Position numbers and translations under genes: made by a program. Below, piece after piece: positions 16,672 to 25,359 of a stretch of DNA of 39,868 nucleotides. Origin of the DNA: an uncultured Clostridia bacterium (GTDB lineage Bacteria > Bacillota > Clostridia > Lachnospirales > Anaerotignaceae); the NCBI GenBank assembly GCA_910586765.1, contig CAJUJJ010000019.1:9331-49198 (forward strand), in the 5' to 3' direction. Under the pieces are notes generated by a model, which saw only the letters and a program-made list of their open reading frames with translations, had not been told where the DNA came from and ran no database searches. Numbering within the stretch: position 1 is the stretch's first letter; each line of letters starts with the position of its first letter.

Positions 16672-16761
16672 AATATTTGCAATATTCAGATACATTAAAT
16701 CAACCATATTTTTTGATGGTTTGAATATTTTTAACTTTTTCATTATGACAGGAGGTATTTT

Positions 16762-17805
16762 ATGAAAAAATTATTATTTCCTTTATCCATTACTGTACTG
16801 CTGGGAATGGCAATTCCTCTTTCTGCTTGTAATGCAGAAAAAACACAGCAACAGTCTGTTTCACAACAAGAAATATCTGACCGTACAGTCCAATTAGATA
16901 AATGCGGTTTACAATATGAAGCACCTCAACAGTGGATTGCCTATGAACAAACAAATATGCTCCCCATTACAAATACAACAACAGAAGGAGATATTTATGC
17001 ACAAGTGCAATACAATTATGTAACAGACAAAGAAATGGAAGCACTTTCCACACTTTCTAATGAAACATCAGTGCAGCAACTTTTACACCCTTTTGGAGAA
17101 ATACTCGTTTTCAAACAAAATAAATTAGAAAGTGAAGCAGTACAAAAAGAATTTGCATTATACCAAAAACAACAAAAAGTTGCTTCTCAAAAAGATTATG
17201 TATACTATATGCTTTCAGAATATACAGGGGATATTTCTTCATTACAAGGACAAGACTTACAAGCATATCAAACACTTTCCGAAAGTATGGAAACACTAAA
17301 ACAAACCATTACTGTTTATCCTTTTGATGAAACGATTGTTGCAGAAGCAATAGACCAAATTAGAAGAACAATATCATTTGTTTCTACCACATTAGAAGGT
17401 GAGCCAATAGACAGCTCTATATTTGCCAATGCAGATATTACTGTTGTTAATTTTTGGGCTTCTTATTGTTATCCTAACATCAATGAAACAGCTACATTAC
17501 AACAGTTAAAAACAGAACTGGAACAAAAATATGACAATGTACAGTTGATACAAGTGGTAATTGATACTCCTCAGCCAGAAGCAGAACAAATTGCAAAACA
17601 GGCAAAACAAGAATCAAACGCAGATTTTATAAGCATTATGACTGACGAAACATTAGGAAATTGGATTGTACAAAATTTAGAAGGACTTCCTACCACTATT
17701 TTAGTAAATAATCAAGCACAGGTAATAGGAGAACAAATACAAGGGATACAATCACTTGAAAACTATATGAATATGATAGAAAATGCTTTAGCAGAACAGG
17801 AGTGA
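16762..17805 (+). CDS. lipoprotein with a C-terminal thioredoxin-like domain lacking the second active-site Cys
   Basis: A 347-residue protein with a lipoprotein signal peptide; the lipobox LSAC places the acylated Cys at residue 23. Residues about 40-205 form an unrecognised domain. Residues about 210-345 resemble a TlpA/ResA-type thioredoxin fold: VNFWASYCYP at 229-238 and the cis-Pro segment LEGLPTTILVN. The redox motif reads C236-Y-P-N239 instead of CxxC, so disulfide exchange by the normal two-Cys mechanism is unlikely. AGGAGG precedes the ATG. It is followed directly by an HD-domain gene, with the stop overlapping that gene's upstream region. Confidence 0.75.
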   Translation: MKKLLFPLSITVLLGMAIPLSACNAEKTQQQSVSQQEISDRTVQLDKCGLQYEAPQQWIAYEQTNMLPITNTTTEGDIYAQVQYNYVTDKEMEALSTLSNETSVQQLLHPFGEILVFKQNKLESEAVQKEFALYQKQQKVASQKDYVYYMLSEYTGDISSLQGQDLQAYQTLSESMETLKQTITVYPFDETIVAEAIDQIRRTISFVSTTLEGEPIDSSIFANADITVVNFWASYCYPNINETATLQQLKTELEQKYDNVQLIQVVIDTPQPEAEQIAKQAKQESNADFISIMTDETLGNWIVQNLEGLPTTILVNNQAQVIGEQIQGIQSLENYMNMIENALAEQE

Positions 17806-17810
17806 TAACA

Positions 17811-18299
17811 ATGTCTGATTTATTAAAACTTTGTCAAAATATGATACAATATTATGCTGGTGACCCCAAAAGAATACAGCATTTTATAAAAGTACATTCT
17901 TTTTGCAAACTCATATGCGAAATGGAAAATGTAGATAAAAAAACGCAATTAATTTCAGAAATTGCTGGTTATGTTCACGACATAGGTATTAAAATTTCAG
18001 AACAAAAATACGGCTACTGCAATGGAAAATTACAAGAACAAGAAGGTGGTGCAGTTGCTGAAAAAATGCTTTCTGAATTAAATTTTGAAAGTGATGTCAT
18101 AGAGCAAGTATGCTATATTATTGCTCACCACCACACCTATGACAACATTGATACACTCCCCTATCAGATATTAGTAGAAGCAGATTTTATTGTAAATTGC
18201 TATGAACACAATGACACACTACAAACAATACAATCTGTTCATGATAAAATATTTCAAACAAAATCTGGTAAACAATTATTTCATACTATGTTTTTATAA
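17811..18299 (+). CDS. HD-domain phosphohydrolase-like protein
   Basis: A 162-residue protein with HD-domain metal residues: H29 in IKVHSF, the H56-D57 pair in GYVHDIGIK, then AHHHTYDN and a later Asp in VEADFIVN. Such small HD proteins hydrolyse nucleotides or other phosphate esters; the substrate cannot be assigned. The ATG at 17811 follows AGGAG by 8 nt. The gene starts 5 bp after the lipoprotein stop, so the two are one operon. Confidence 0.8.
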   Translation: MSDLLKLCQNMIQYYAGDPKRIQHFIKVHSFCKLICEMENVDKKTQLISEIAGYVHDIGIKISEQKYGYCNGKLQEQEGGAVAEKMLSELNFESDVIEQVCYIIAHHHTYDNIDTLPYQILVEADFIVNCYEHNDTLQTIQSVHDKIFQTKSGKQLFHTMFL

Positions 18300-18370
18300 A
18301 ACCCTTTTTTGAAATTATTTACCTAATTAATAATCAATCAGAATTTTTTATGAGGGGAGTAAAAATTTTT

Positions 18371-18979
18371 ATGGAATGGAAAAATAAAATAAAAAATGAG
18401 CGTTGTGCAGACGAATTGGAAGAAATGATAATCAACTATATTAAAGCTGGTTTTTGGTCAAATGATAAAATTTTACAGGAATGTGAACAACATATAAAAG
18501 ATTTTTACCGCAATGAATATGACAATATCACAAAAAACGACTTACTTGAAATCATTGAAGCACTTCGCAAAGAGTTTCAAAATACAGGTAATCAAGAAAA
18601 TTTCCTAAAATTAGAATTTGTTTTTCACTCTCTTATGAAACACGGAATTGTTGCATTACATTATGCTGGATACACACAATCAGACGGATTTGCAGATTGT
18701 AATGAAGTAGCGGAATGGTTAGATGAAAAAGGAGAAAATATTGTTGGTTGTTGTTTTTATACAGAGCAAGATGTAGAACATATATTAAATGGAGATAGAA
18801 CTCTGCTTTATATTTCATTTGGTAATTACTTTGAAAAACCAACTGCTGAAGAAGTTGGACATATTATTGTTAATGAATTAAAATCTATGGGATTTTGTGT
18901 TGAGTGGAACGAAACTGCTGACACAAAAATTGCCATTAAAAATTTTAAATGGGATAAGTATTATACTGACAGCGAATAA
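18371..18979 (+). CDS. DUF6891-like protein of unknown function
   Basis: A 202-residue, acidic, soluble protein without membrane segments. The pattern LHYAGYTQSDGFAD, then GCCFYTEQDVEHIL, then LLYISFGNY and a C-terminal GFCVEWN segment fits my memory of the DUF6891 family. No biochemical role is known to me. The ATG at 18371 follows GAGGGGAG. An upstream ATG at 18350 precedes that ribosome site and is not used. The gene starts 71 bp after the HD gene. Confidence 0.7.
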   Translation: MEWKNKIKNERCADELEEMIINYIKAGFWSNDKILQECEQHIKDFYRNEYDNITKNDLLEIIEALRKEFQNTGNQENFLKLEFVFHSLMKHGIVALHYAGYTQSDGFADCNEVAEWLDEKGENIVGCCFYTEQDVEHILNGDRTLLYISFGNYFEKPTAEEVGHIIVNELKSMGFCVEWNETADTKIAIKNFKWDKYYTDSE

Positions 18980-19031
18980 GTTATACATTCAATTTTTAAC
19001 ATTTTCTTCAAAAAATAATAGTATAAAACAC

Positions 19032-19070
19032 AAAAAATCCACTTATATTATTTGTATAAGCGGATTTTTT
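19032..19070. terminator. bidirectional terminator
   Basis: A 16-nt arm (19032-19047) pairs with 19055-19070 with one imperfect pair. A and T runs flank it on both sides, giving T tails on either strand. It ends the rightward DUF6891-like transcript and probably the leftward alr/zinc-ribbon transcript. Confidence 0.8.
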
Positions 19071-19120
19071 ATTTAAAATTCTTTTTGTTTACTTTATTAG
19101 GAATAAATTTGATTATAAAA

Positions 19121-19477
19121 TCATTTTTTCTCAGAAATACCTGCTATCCATTCTTTTTTTATATTATGTCTTTTCATACCATTTGTTTTATGTTGATAGT
19201 TTTCTCTCCTCCAATGCTTTCCATATTCCGAAGTATTTCTTTTTTCTTCATAATAATATACTTCTTCATATGGTGTTTGTGGTCTTTGGCTACAAAATAA
19301 ACAGCTAGCGTCACCACAAACATCATCAATCCATTCATTACAAAATGTACAACAACGTGCATCGTATTTATCCATAAACAAAACCGTTTTTTGCTCACAC
19401 TTTGGACACTTTTCATTCAAATAATTACCTAATAACTTCCAACGTTTTTTATGTTTCTCTAAACTGTTATTTTTCAT
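19121..19477 (-). CDS. small zinc-ribbon-like protein
   Basis: A 118-residue basic protein with Cys pairs that suggest zinc binding: CPKC (residues 24-27), CCTFC (42-46) and CGDASCLFC (54-62). The rest is Lys/Arg/His-rich and looks disordered. I do not recognise a family. The start codon lies 3 bp after the alr stop and has no clear Shine-Dalgarno site, so translation probably depends on ribosomes finishing alr. Function unknown. Confidence 0.6.
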   Translation of the reverse strand: MKNNSLEKHKKRWKLLGNYLNEKCPKCEQKTVLFMDKYDARCCTFCNEWIDDVCGDASCLFCSQRPQTPYEEVYYYEEKRNTSEYGKHWRRENYQHKTNGMKRHNIKKEWIAGISEKK

Positions 19478-19480
19478 ACA

Positions 19481-20674
19481 TTATTCATATCTATGCATTA
19501 CGTGATTTACCACGCCTACCAACTTTCCACATTCATAATATACTCTTGGTACTCTTTTCGTAATCACACAAGGTATTTCATAATTAATAGTAGAAAGCAT
19601 ATTTGCTAATTCTTCTATAGGTAATACAGCATCTCCTTGTTTACCAAATACCACTACTTCGTCACCCATTTTTACATCTGGAATGTCTGTTACATCTATC
19701 ATAGTCTGGTCCATACAAACACGTCCTACAATAGGTGCTCTTTTTCCATTTACAAGCATACAGCCTCTGTTAGATAAATTTCTGTTATATCCATCTGCAT
19801 AACCTATAGGAACTGTAGCTATCAATCTTTGTTTATCTGCTGTATATGTTCTGCCATAGCTAATCTGTGCACCAGCTTCTACTTTTTTCACCAATGCAAT
19901 AGATGTTTTTAATGTCATAAGTGGTTTTAAATCAATTCTACCTTCACATTCATCAGAAGGGAGCATACCATATGTAATAATACCAGAACGTACCATATCA
20001 AGTTGTTTTTCTGGGTAGCTAATTGTTGTAGCACTATTTGCGCAGTGACAAATACCCATATTCAAGCCTTTTTGTTGACAAGCCTTTATCATTTTTTGGA
20101 AACGGTCAAACTGCATTTCTGTAAATTGTGGGCAGTCTCCACTATAAGTATCTGCTACTGCATGGTGTGTAAATGTTCCTGTAATATGAATATTTTTGAG
20201 TGCAAATACTTCTGTAATACTGTCAAGTGATTTCTGGAAATTGTCATCATCACACTGGAAGCCTACTCTCGTCATACCAGTGTCTAATTTAATATGACCA
20301 TCTACTACAACACCTGCTTTTTCAGCTTCTGCATTAAGTGCTTTTGCATAATCCAATGATATAATTGCTTGTGTTATTTTTTCATCAGAAAGCATTTTAG
20401 CACATTCTACAGGAGTATATCCTAATATCAATATAGGTTGTGTAATGTCTTGTCTACGCAAGCTGATACCTTCTTCTATATTAGATACACCAAACCAGTC
20501 AAATCCATTTTCTGCTAACTTTTTGGCAATAATACCATCACCATGTCCATAAGCGTCTGCTTTTACAATGCCCATCAATAAATGCTCTCCTTTTAAAGAA
20601 GCTTTTATATTGTCAATGTTATACTTTAATGCGTCCAAATCAATTTCTGCCCATGTTCTTTTTACAAATTCCAT
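19481..20674 (-). CDS. alr: alanine racemase
   Basis: PLP enzyme that makes D-alanine for peptidoglycan; spore-formers also use a racemase to modulate alanine germination. The PLP lysine is K38 in VKADAYGHG. The second catalytic base is Y273 in ISYGRTYTAD. 397 residues, slightly longer than many family members, with a normal C-terminal beta domain (VGRVCMDQTMIDVTD). AAGGAAG precedes the ATG. A strong promoter lies upstream at 20735-20763. Confidence 0.96.
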   Translation of the reverse strand: MEFVKRTWAEIDLDALKYNIDNIKASLKGEHLLMGIVKADAYGHGDGIIAKKLAENGFDWFGVSNIEEGISLRRQDITQPILILGYTPVECAKMLSDEKITQAIISLDYAKALNAEAEKAGVVVDGHIKLDTGMTRVGFQCDDDNFQKSLDSITEVFALKNIHITGTFTHHAVADTYSGDCPQFTEMQFDRFQKMIKACQQKGLNMGICHCANSATTISYPEKQLDMVRSGIITYGMLPSDECEGRIDLKPLMTLKTSIALVKKVEAGAQISYGRTYTADKQRLIATVPIGYADGYNRNLSNRGCMLVNGKRAPIVGRVCMDQTMIDVTDIPDVKMGDEVVVFGKQGDAVLPIEELANMLSTINYEIPCVITKRVPRVYYECGKLVGVVNHVMHRYE

Positions 20675-20734
20675 ATTTGCCGCTTCCTTTCTTATGTATA
20701 TTGCACAATATTTTATAGTTTTTTTACTTTTTTT

Positions 20735-20763
20735 AGTATACCACGACTAAAAGTACATTGCAA
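20735..20763 (-). promoter_or_regulatory. promoter of alr
   Basis: On the minus strand TTGCAA (20758-20763), a 17-nt spacer and TATACT (20735-20740). It lies about 60 bp upstream of the alr ATG. Confidence 0.7.
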
Positions 20764-20807
20764 TATTTCAGTAAAATAAATATGATACACTCTAAAATAA
20801 TTTTATA

Positions 20808-21314
20808 TCATACTAATATTTTTTCAAAAGCATTTTTATCACTGTCTGCAAACCATACTGTGCCACAATATATAAAACCATTTTTTTGAAGGATATGTTG
20901 CATAATTTTGTTTTTATTATCTGTATCTACTCGAATACTATTGATACCTTTTTGTTTGCACAATTTTTCTACTAGTTCAATAATTGTATCAGATAGTCCC
21001 CTTCCCGCCTTTTGTTTTGAAGCAGCTAAACGATGAATTACTGCATAATCTCCTTCACTTTTCCATTGTCCTTTTATATTTTTATAAGCAGGTTCTCCTT
21101 CAAAATCAATACACATATAAGCTAATTTATGACTGCCATCTACTACAAAATATCCACGATTGCAAATAATATCTTGTTTTATATTTTCTTTATTAGGATA
21201 TTCTCCTTGCCATTGGTCAATACCTTGTTGTTTTAAATATTCCCTTCCATCATTAATAATACTTGCTGCTATTTCAATGTCTTGCATTTTTACCTGTTCT
21301 AATGAATAATTCAT
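20808..21314 (-). CDS. GNAT-family N-acetyltransferase
   Basis: A 168-residue protein with the GNAT fold. The acetyl-CoA loop region is RLAASKQKAGRGLSDTI, and the C-terminal IRVDTDNKNKIMQHILQKNGF is typical. The N-terminal REYLKQQGIDQWQGEYPN is a common variant in Firmicutes. The substrate is unknown. The ATG follows AAGGGG. It is divergent from a LysR gene. Confidence 0.88.
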   Translation of the reverse strand: MNYSLEQVKMQDIEIAASIINDGREYLKQQGIDQWQGEYPNKENIKQDIICNRGYFVVDGSHKLAYMCIDFEGEPAYKNIKGQWKSEGDYAVIHRLAASKQKAGRGLSDTIIELVEKLCKQKGINSIRVDTDNKNKIMQHILQKNGFIYCGTVWFADSDKNAFEKILV

Positions 21315-21364
21315 AATTACATTTCCCCTTTTTTATTCTGTTGTAATCTCTTTTTCTATTTGAT

Positions 21365-21393
21365 ATAATAACATTAAAAAATACTTTTGTAAA
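21365..21393 (-). promoter_or_regulatory. promoter of the GNAT gene
   Basis: On the minus strand TTTACA (21388-21393), a 17-nt spacer and TATTAT (21365-21370), about 50 bp before the GNAT ATG, in the gap shared with the divergent LysR gene. Confidence 0.55.
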
Positions 21394-21449
21394 ATTAAAA
21401 TATTTAAAATAATACTTCAATTTTATTAAAGTAAATGGAGGGTCATTTT

Positions 21450-22334
21450 ATGGAAATAAAATATTTACAAACATTTCTTACCATTATAGAAGAAGGTAGT
21501 TTTTCAAAAGCTGCACAAAAATTAAACTATACACAATCTACCATTACATTTCAGGTTAATCAATTAGAACAAGAATTTTCCATTACACTTTTTGAAAAAA
21601 TAGGGAGAAATATGTTATTAACAAAAGCTGGTAAACAGTTTATTCCTTATGTCAAAAATGTTCTTAATGAAGTTGACAAACTACATTATTTTAAAAAAGA
21701 TTTATCAGAATATCAAGGAGAATTACATATCGGTGTAGGCGAAACATTGTTATGTTATAAAATTCCTCATATAATAAAAGAATTTCATAATATAGCACCA
21801 AAAACAAAATTATTTCTTCGTTCTATGAATTGTTATGATATACGAAACAGTATTTTAAATGGCACACTTGATTTAGGAGTTCTTTATGAAGATATAGGAG
21901 GGTTAAATTCTAATATTATATCTCATACTATTGGCACCTATGATGTTATTTTAGTAGCTTCTCCAGATATGAAAAAAAAATATCAAGATTTTATTACACC
22001 TAATCAAAATATACCTGTAGTATTTATTATCAATGAAACAAATTGCGTTTTTAGACAAATATTTGAAAGATATTTACAACAAAAGTCAATATTATTAAGC
22101 CACACCATAGAATTATGGAGTATTCCTACCATTAAAAATTTAGTAAAAAACAATATTGGTATTTCTTATTTACCTAAATTTGCAGTACAGTCTGAATTAG
22201 AAAGTGGAGAATTAGTAGAAATTATTACAGATGTTACTCATTCAAATATAACTGCTGTATGTGCTTATCATAAAAATAAATGGTTAAGTCCTGCAATGAA
22301 ATTATTTATTGATATAATAAAAGGAGCAGCATAA
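21450..22334 (+). CDS. LysR-family transcriptional regulator
   Basis: A 294-residue regulator. The N-terminal winged helix (residues 1-60: YLQTFLTIIEEGSFSKAAQ, QSTITFQVNQLEQ) is followed by a periplasmic-binding-like effector domain (about 90-290). The effector is unknown. The ATG at 21450 follows GGAGGG; an upstream in-frame codon is less well placed. By position it might control the divergent GNAT gene. It also lies just beyond the 3' end of the acrylate operon, but nothing in the sequence ties it to that pathway. Confidence 0.92.
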   Translation: MEIKYLQTFLTIIEEGSFSKAAQKLNYTQSTITFQVNQLEQEFSITLFEKIGRNMLLTKAGKQFIPYVKNVLNEVDKLHYFKKDLSEYQGELHIGVGETLLCYKIPHIIKEFHNIAPKTKLFLRSMNCYDIRNSILNGTLDLGVLYEDIGGLNSNIISHTIGTYDVILVASPDMKKKYQDFITPNQNIPVVFIINETNCVFRQIFERYLQQKSILLSHTIELWSIPTIKNLVKNNIGISYLPKFAVQSELESGELVEIITDVTHSNITAVCAYHKNKWLSPAMKLFIDIIKGAA

Positions 22335-22353
22335 CAACTACTCCCATTTTCTT

Positions 22354-22515
22354 TTATTTTGTTCGTCTATAAAATGCCATACTTATCAATGCAAACAACA
22401 TTGGTATTACACTATATCCTGCATTTACAGTACCTTTATGATAAAGTACATATGTAGCACCTACAAAAGTTAATATTATAAACACTACACTTAATAGCAA
22501 TACTAATTTTTTCAT
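22354..22515 (-). CDS. small two-helix membrane protein (53 residues)
   Basis: A short ORF that starts MKKLVLLLSVVFIILTF, giving a first membrane helix (residues 4-24). A short loop, YHKGTVNAGYSV, is followed by a second helix, then a basic end (FYRRTK). The arrangement is like small uncharacterised membrane proteins common in Clostridia. The ribosome site is weak (GAAAGTG). It lies downstream of the terminator of the pct operon and convergent with lysR. No function can be assigned. Confidence 0.6.
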   Translation of the reverse strand: MKKLVLLLSVVFIILTFVGATYVLYHKGTVNAGYSVIPMLFALISMAFYRRTK

Positions 22516-22546
22516 AATTTATATCACTTTCTTTTATTTATTATCC

Positions 22547-22578
22547 AAAAAAAGAGGCTAGCAAATGCCAACCTCTTT
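22547..22578 (-). terminator. terminator of the lactoyl-CoA dehydratase/pct operon
   Basis: A 12-bp stem with two G-T pairs (22567-22578 with 22551-22562 on the minus strand), a 4-nt loop, then a T run (A22547-A22553 on plus). It lies 12 bp past the pct stop codon. Confidence 0.85.
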
Positions 22579-22589
22579 CTTTTTATATA

Positions 22590-24152
22590 TTAATCTTCTT
22601 TTAATCCCATGAGAGCATCTGCAAACAAACGTGCGTCCATCAATTTTGGTTCGCCCTCAATTACTGGTTTAAATTCCATTTGGTCGAGTATGTCTTTTTG
22701 AAGGTCAATGCCAGGTGCAATTTCTGTTAAATGCAATCCATCAGCTTTCAATTCAAATACACATCTTTCTGTAATATACATTACTTGTTGTTTATTTTGT
22801 AATGCAATATCGCCATTAAATGTTACTTGACCAACTTGTTTAATGAATTTTTTCTGTTTTCCTTCTTGTTCAATAACAACTTTGCCATCTACAACTTTTA
22901 CTTTTAATCCACCAGCTGTAAATGTTCCACAGAAGAATACTTTTGGTGAATTTTGAGTAATATTGATGAAACCGCCACAGCCTGCAATTTTAGGGCCAAA
23001 TCTGGAAACATTAATGTTACCTTTTTCATCACATTCAGCCAATCCTAAATATGCAAAGTCAAGTCCGCCGCCATCATAGAAGTCAAATTGATAAGCGTGT
23101 TCAATCAATGCGTCTGCATTTCTTGTAGAACCAAATTGTGCACCGCCCTGAGGAACGCCACCAATCGCACCACTTTCTGCTGTCAATGTCATGTAATCGC
23201 CAATGCCTTCTTCACTTGCTACAGATGCAACATATTCAGGAGCACCAACGCCCAAGTTTACAACAACATCTTTTTCTAATTCTAATACACCACGTCTACC
23301 AATGATTTTCTTTGCACTTAATGGCAATGGAGCAGGTGCAACATCTGGTGCTCTCTTTTCTCCAGAAAGTGTTGGGTCATAATCCCAATCAAGTGATTGT
23401 TGATGGTCAGCAGGGTCTGCTACTACAACATAGTCAACATAAATACCAGGTATTCTAACATTACGTGGGTCTAATGTACCATTTTTTACTATTCTTTCTA
23501 CTTGAACAACTACAATACCTTTTCCATCAGAATTTTTTGTAGCTTGTGCAACAGAAGTTGCTTCCAATGGTGCAACTTCTTTTTCTAATGTAATGTTACC
23601 ACTTTCGTCAGCATATGTACCTCTAATAAATGCTACATTGATAGGGAAAGATGGATAGAAAAGATAATCTTCTCCTTCAAAATTTACCAATTTTACAATG
23701 TCTTCTTTTGTTACATCATTTACTTTACCGCCGCCATTTCTTGGGTCGATAAATGTTCCCATACCAATTTTTGTTAATATACCAGGTCTATGTCCAGCAA
23801 TTTCTCTAAATAACTGTACTAATGCACCTTGAGATACATTGTATGCTTCCATTTCATTGTTTAAAGCCATTTTTCCAAGTGCAGGAACTGTTGCCCAGTG
23901 TCCAGCAATAAATCTTTTTAAAAGACCTTTATGAGCGTAGTGTTCGCCACCTCTGCCATCTCTATTTCCTTGAGAACCTGCATAAATATATGTAATATTG
24001 CTTGGGTGTCCTGTTTCAAGAAATCTCTTTTCAACTGCTTTATTTAATGCTTCTGGTATAGAACTGCCGACAAAACCGCTAGTGGTTAATGTATCGCCAT
24101 CTTCAACTAAATTTGCTGCTTCTGCTGCTGTGATAATTTTCACTTTTCTCAT
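22590..24152 (-). CDS. pct: propionate (acetyl-CoA:2-hydroxyacyl) CoA-transferase
   Basis: Activates lactate to lactoyl-CoA using propionyl-CoA or acetyl-CoA, closing the acrylate cycle. 520 residues. As I recall it, the whole protein is strongly similar to Clostridium propionicum Pct: it starts MRKVKIITAAEAANLVEDGD, has GSQGNRDGRGGEH, and ends DALMGLKED. The catalytic glutamate that forms the CoA thioester is E326 in TAESGAIGG. AGGAGG precedes the ATG. It is last in the operon after lcdB, separated by a 72-bp gap with a strong hairpin. Confidence 0.95.
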   Translation of the reverse strand: MRKVKIITAAEAANLVEDGDTLTTSGFVGSSIPEALNKAVEKRFLETGHPSNITYIYAGSQGNRDGRGGEHYAHKGLLKRFIAGHWATVPALGKMALNNEMEAYNVSQGALVQLFREIAGHRPGILTKIGMGTFIDPRNGGGKVNDVTKEDIVKLVNFEGEDYLFYPSFPINVAFIRGTYADESGNITLEKEVAPLEATSVAQATKNSDGKGIVVVQVERIVKNGTLDPRNVRIPGIYVDYVVVADPADHQQSLDWDYDPTLSGEKRAPDVAPAPLPLSAKKIIGRRGVLELEKDVVVNLGVGAPEYVASVASEEGIGDYMTLTAESGAIGGVPQGGAQFGSTRNADALIEHAYQFDFYDGGGLDFAYLGLAECDEKGNINVSRFGPKIAGCGGFINITQNSPKVFFCGTFTAGGLKVKVVDGKVVIEQEGKQKKFIKQVGQVTFNGDIALQNKQQVMYITERCVFELKADGLHLTEIAPGIDLQKDILDQMEFKPVIEGEPKLMDARLFADALMGLKED

Positions 24153-24185
24153 AATACAAAAAGCCTCCTATATTTTTTAATAGTA

Positions 24186-24213
24186 AAGGGACAACTCCCA
24201 AGAGCTGTCCCCT
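24186..24213 (-). other. intercistronic hairpin between lcdB and pct
   Basis: A 12-bp stem with G-T pairs (24202-24213 with 24186-24197) closes a TTGG tetraloop on the minus-strand RNA. No T run follows, so it is not a standard terminator. Such hairpins can block exonucleases and set different mRNA levels along an operon. That role is inferred here. Confidence 0.65.
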
Positions 24214-24223
24214 ATATAAAATA

Positions 24224-25345
24224 TTACATATTTTCTACAAAGCTCTGTACTCTTGTTCTAACTTGTTCAAATGCAGTCGCTTCTTGGTCAACTTCAATCA
24301 TGAGGCTCTTAATGCCTTTTTCTTCAAATTGTCTATAGTATACTGGATAATCCCATTCTTCTGGGTCACAGAATTTCATCATACAAACGATAACTGCATC
24401 TGCTCCTGTTTGAGCAACCATATCCATAAGCATTTTGCCACGGATTTTCTTTGTATCTGTTGCTACAGAACAGCCATAGAATTGCTGCCATTGTTTTGCC
24501 AATCTATAAAGAGGTCCTTCTTCTCCGTCAATAACATCTGTACGGATTTGTCTGGATTCTTGTGCCAAGTCATCAGCTACTACTGCAACACCAAATTCTT
24601 TGAATATGTCAAGTAATTCATTTGGTTCTGCCATAATACCTGTAAGAATAACTTTTTTGCCGTCCCATGGTTGTACAGGAGATGCTTTGATTTCATCAAT
24701 CAATTCTCTTACCAATGCTGTGTGTTTGGATTTTTCCATAAACATTCTGGATTTGAATACAGCATGACGTGCAATTGGGTCGATTACTTGTGGGTAATCT
24801 GCTGCTACTTTTACAAATTCTCTCATTACTGCTCTATTTTCATTGTAAACTTTAATAGAATCTTCAATAGCAGAGTTTGTGATTGTAGCACCAACAACTT
24901 TTTCTAATTTTGTTTTGATTAATTTGTATTCTTCTACCAAGAATTTATTTGCAGCTTCAAGAGGTCTATTCTGTGGGTGTGTGAATACGATTGTTGGTGA
25001 TGTGCCTTTCCATTTCTGGCTTAAACATTTTAATGTATCACATGGTACAGAAATTAATACTGCTGCCAAATCATCATATGCACCTTCGCATTGTAATTCC
25101 ATAACTTGTTGCATAATAGAACAAGCAAATGGTGGCAAATATGTACGTGCTTTTGCAATTTGTTTTTGTCCGCCCCAAATACCCATTGGAAGGTATCCTG
25201 TTGCGTGAACTAATTCTTCTGGTGCGTACAATGGCATAATACCAATAGCACCTTTTCCTGTTTCTGCTTTATAGTCGTCCATTGCTTTTTTTGGATTTGC
25301 TGCAACGTCTGCTAATTGTTTTAATATAGCTTCTACTTTACTCAT
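24224..25345 (-). CDS. lcdB: lactoyl-CoA (2-hydroxyacyl-CoA) dehydratase, beta subunit
   Basis: The smaller subunit of the [4Fe-4S] dehydratase that converts (R)-lactoyl-CoA to acryloyl-CoA by a ketyl radical mechanism. 373 residues, as expected for the beta subunit. Family features: a MPLYAPEELVHATGYLP start region, FACSIMQQ, VPCDTLKCLSQ and a late VCMMKFCDPEEWDYP; these Cys residues are candidate cluster ligands. Dehydratases for other 2-hydroxyacyl-CoAs (2-hydroxyisocaproyl, 2-hydroxyglutaryl) are homologous, so the lactoyl assignment rests on the pct and acd-etf context. It follows lcdA by 14 bp. Confidence 0.85.
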   Translation of the reverse strand: MSKVEAILKQLADVAANPKKAMDDYKAETGKGAIGIMPLYAPEELVHATGYLPMGIWGGQKQIAKARTYLPPFACSIMQQVMELQCEGAYDDLAAVLISVPCDTLKCLSQKWKGTSPTIVFTHPQNRPLEAANKFLVEEYKLIKTKLEKVVGATITNSAIEDSIKVYNENRAVMREFVKVAADYPQVIDPIARHAVFKSRMFMEKSKHTALVRELIDEIKASPVQPWDGKKVILTGIMAEPNELLDIFKEFGVAVVADDLAQESRQIRTDVIDGEEGPLYRLAKQWQQFYGCSVATDTKKIRGKMLMDMVAQTGADAVIVCMMKFCDPEEWDYPVYYRQFEEKGIKSLMIEVDQEATAFEQVRTRVQSFVENM

Positions 25346-25359
25346 TATTCTTCTCCCCC

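Noticed and set aside
16555..16743. A 62-codon minus-strand ORF upstream of the efflux operon
   Set aside because: No ribosome site, low-complexity content, and it covers both divergent promoters.
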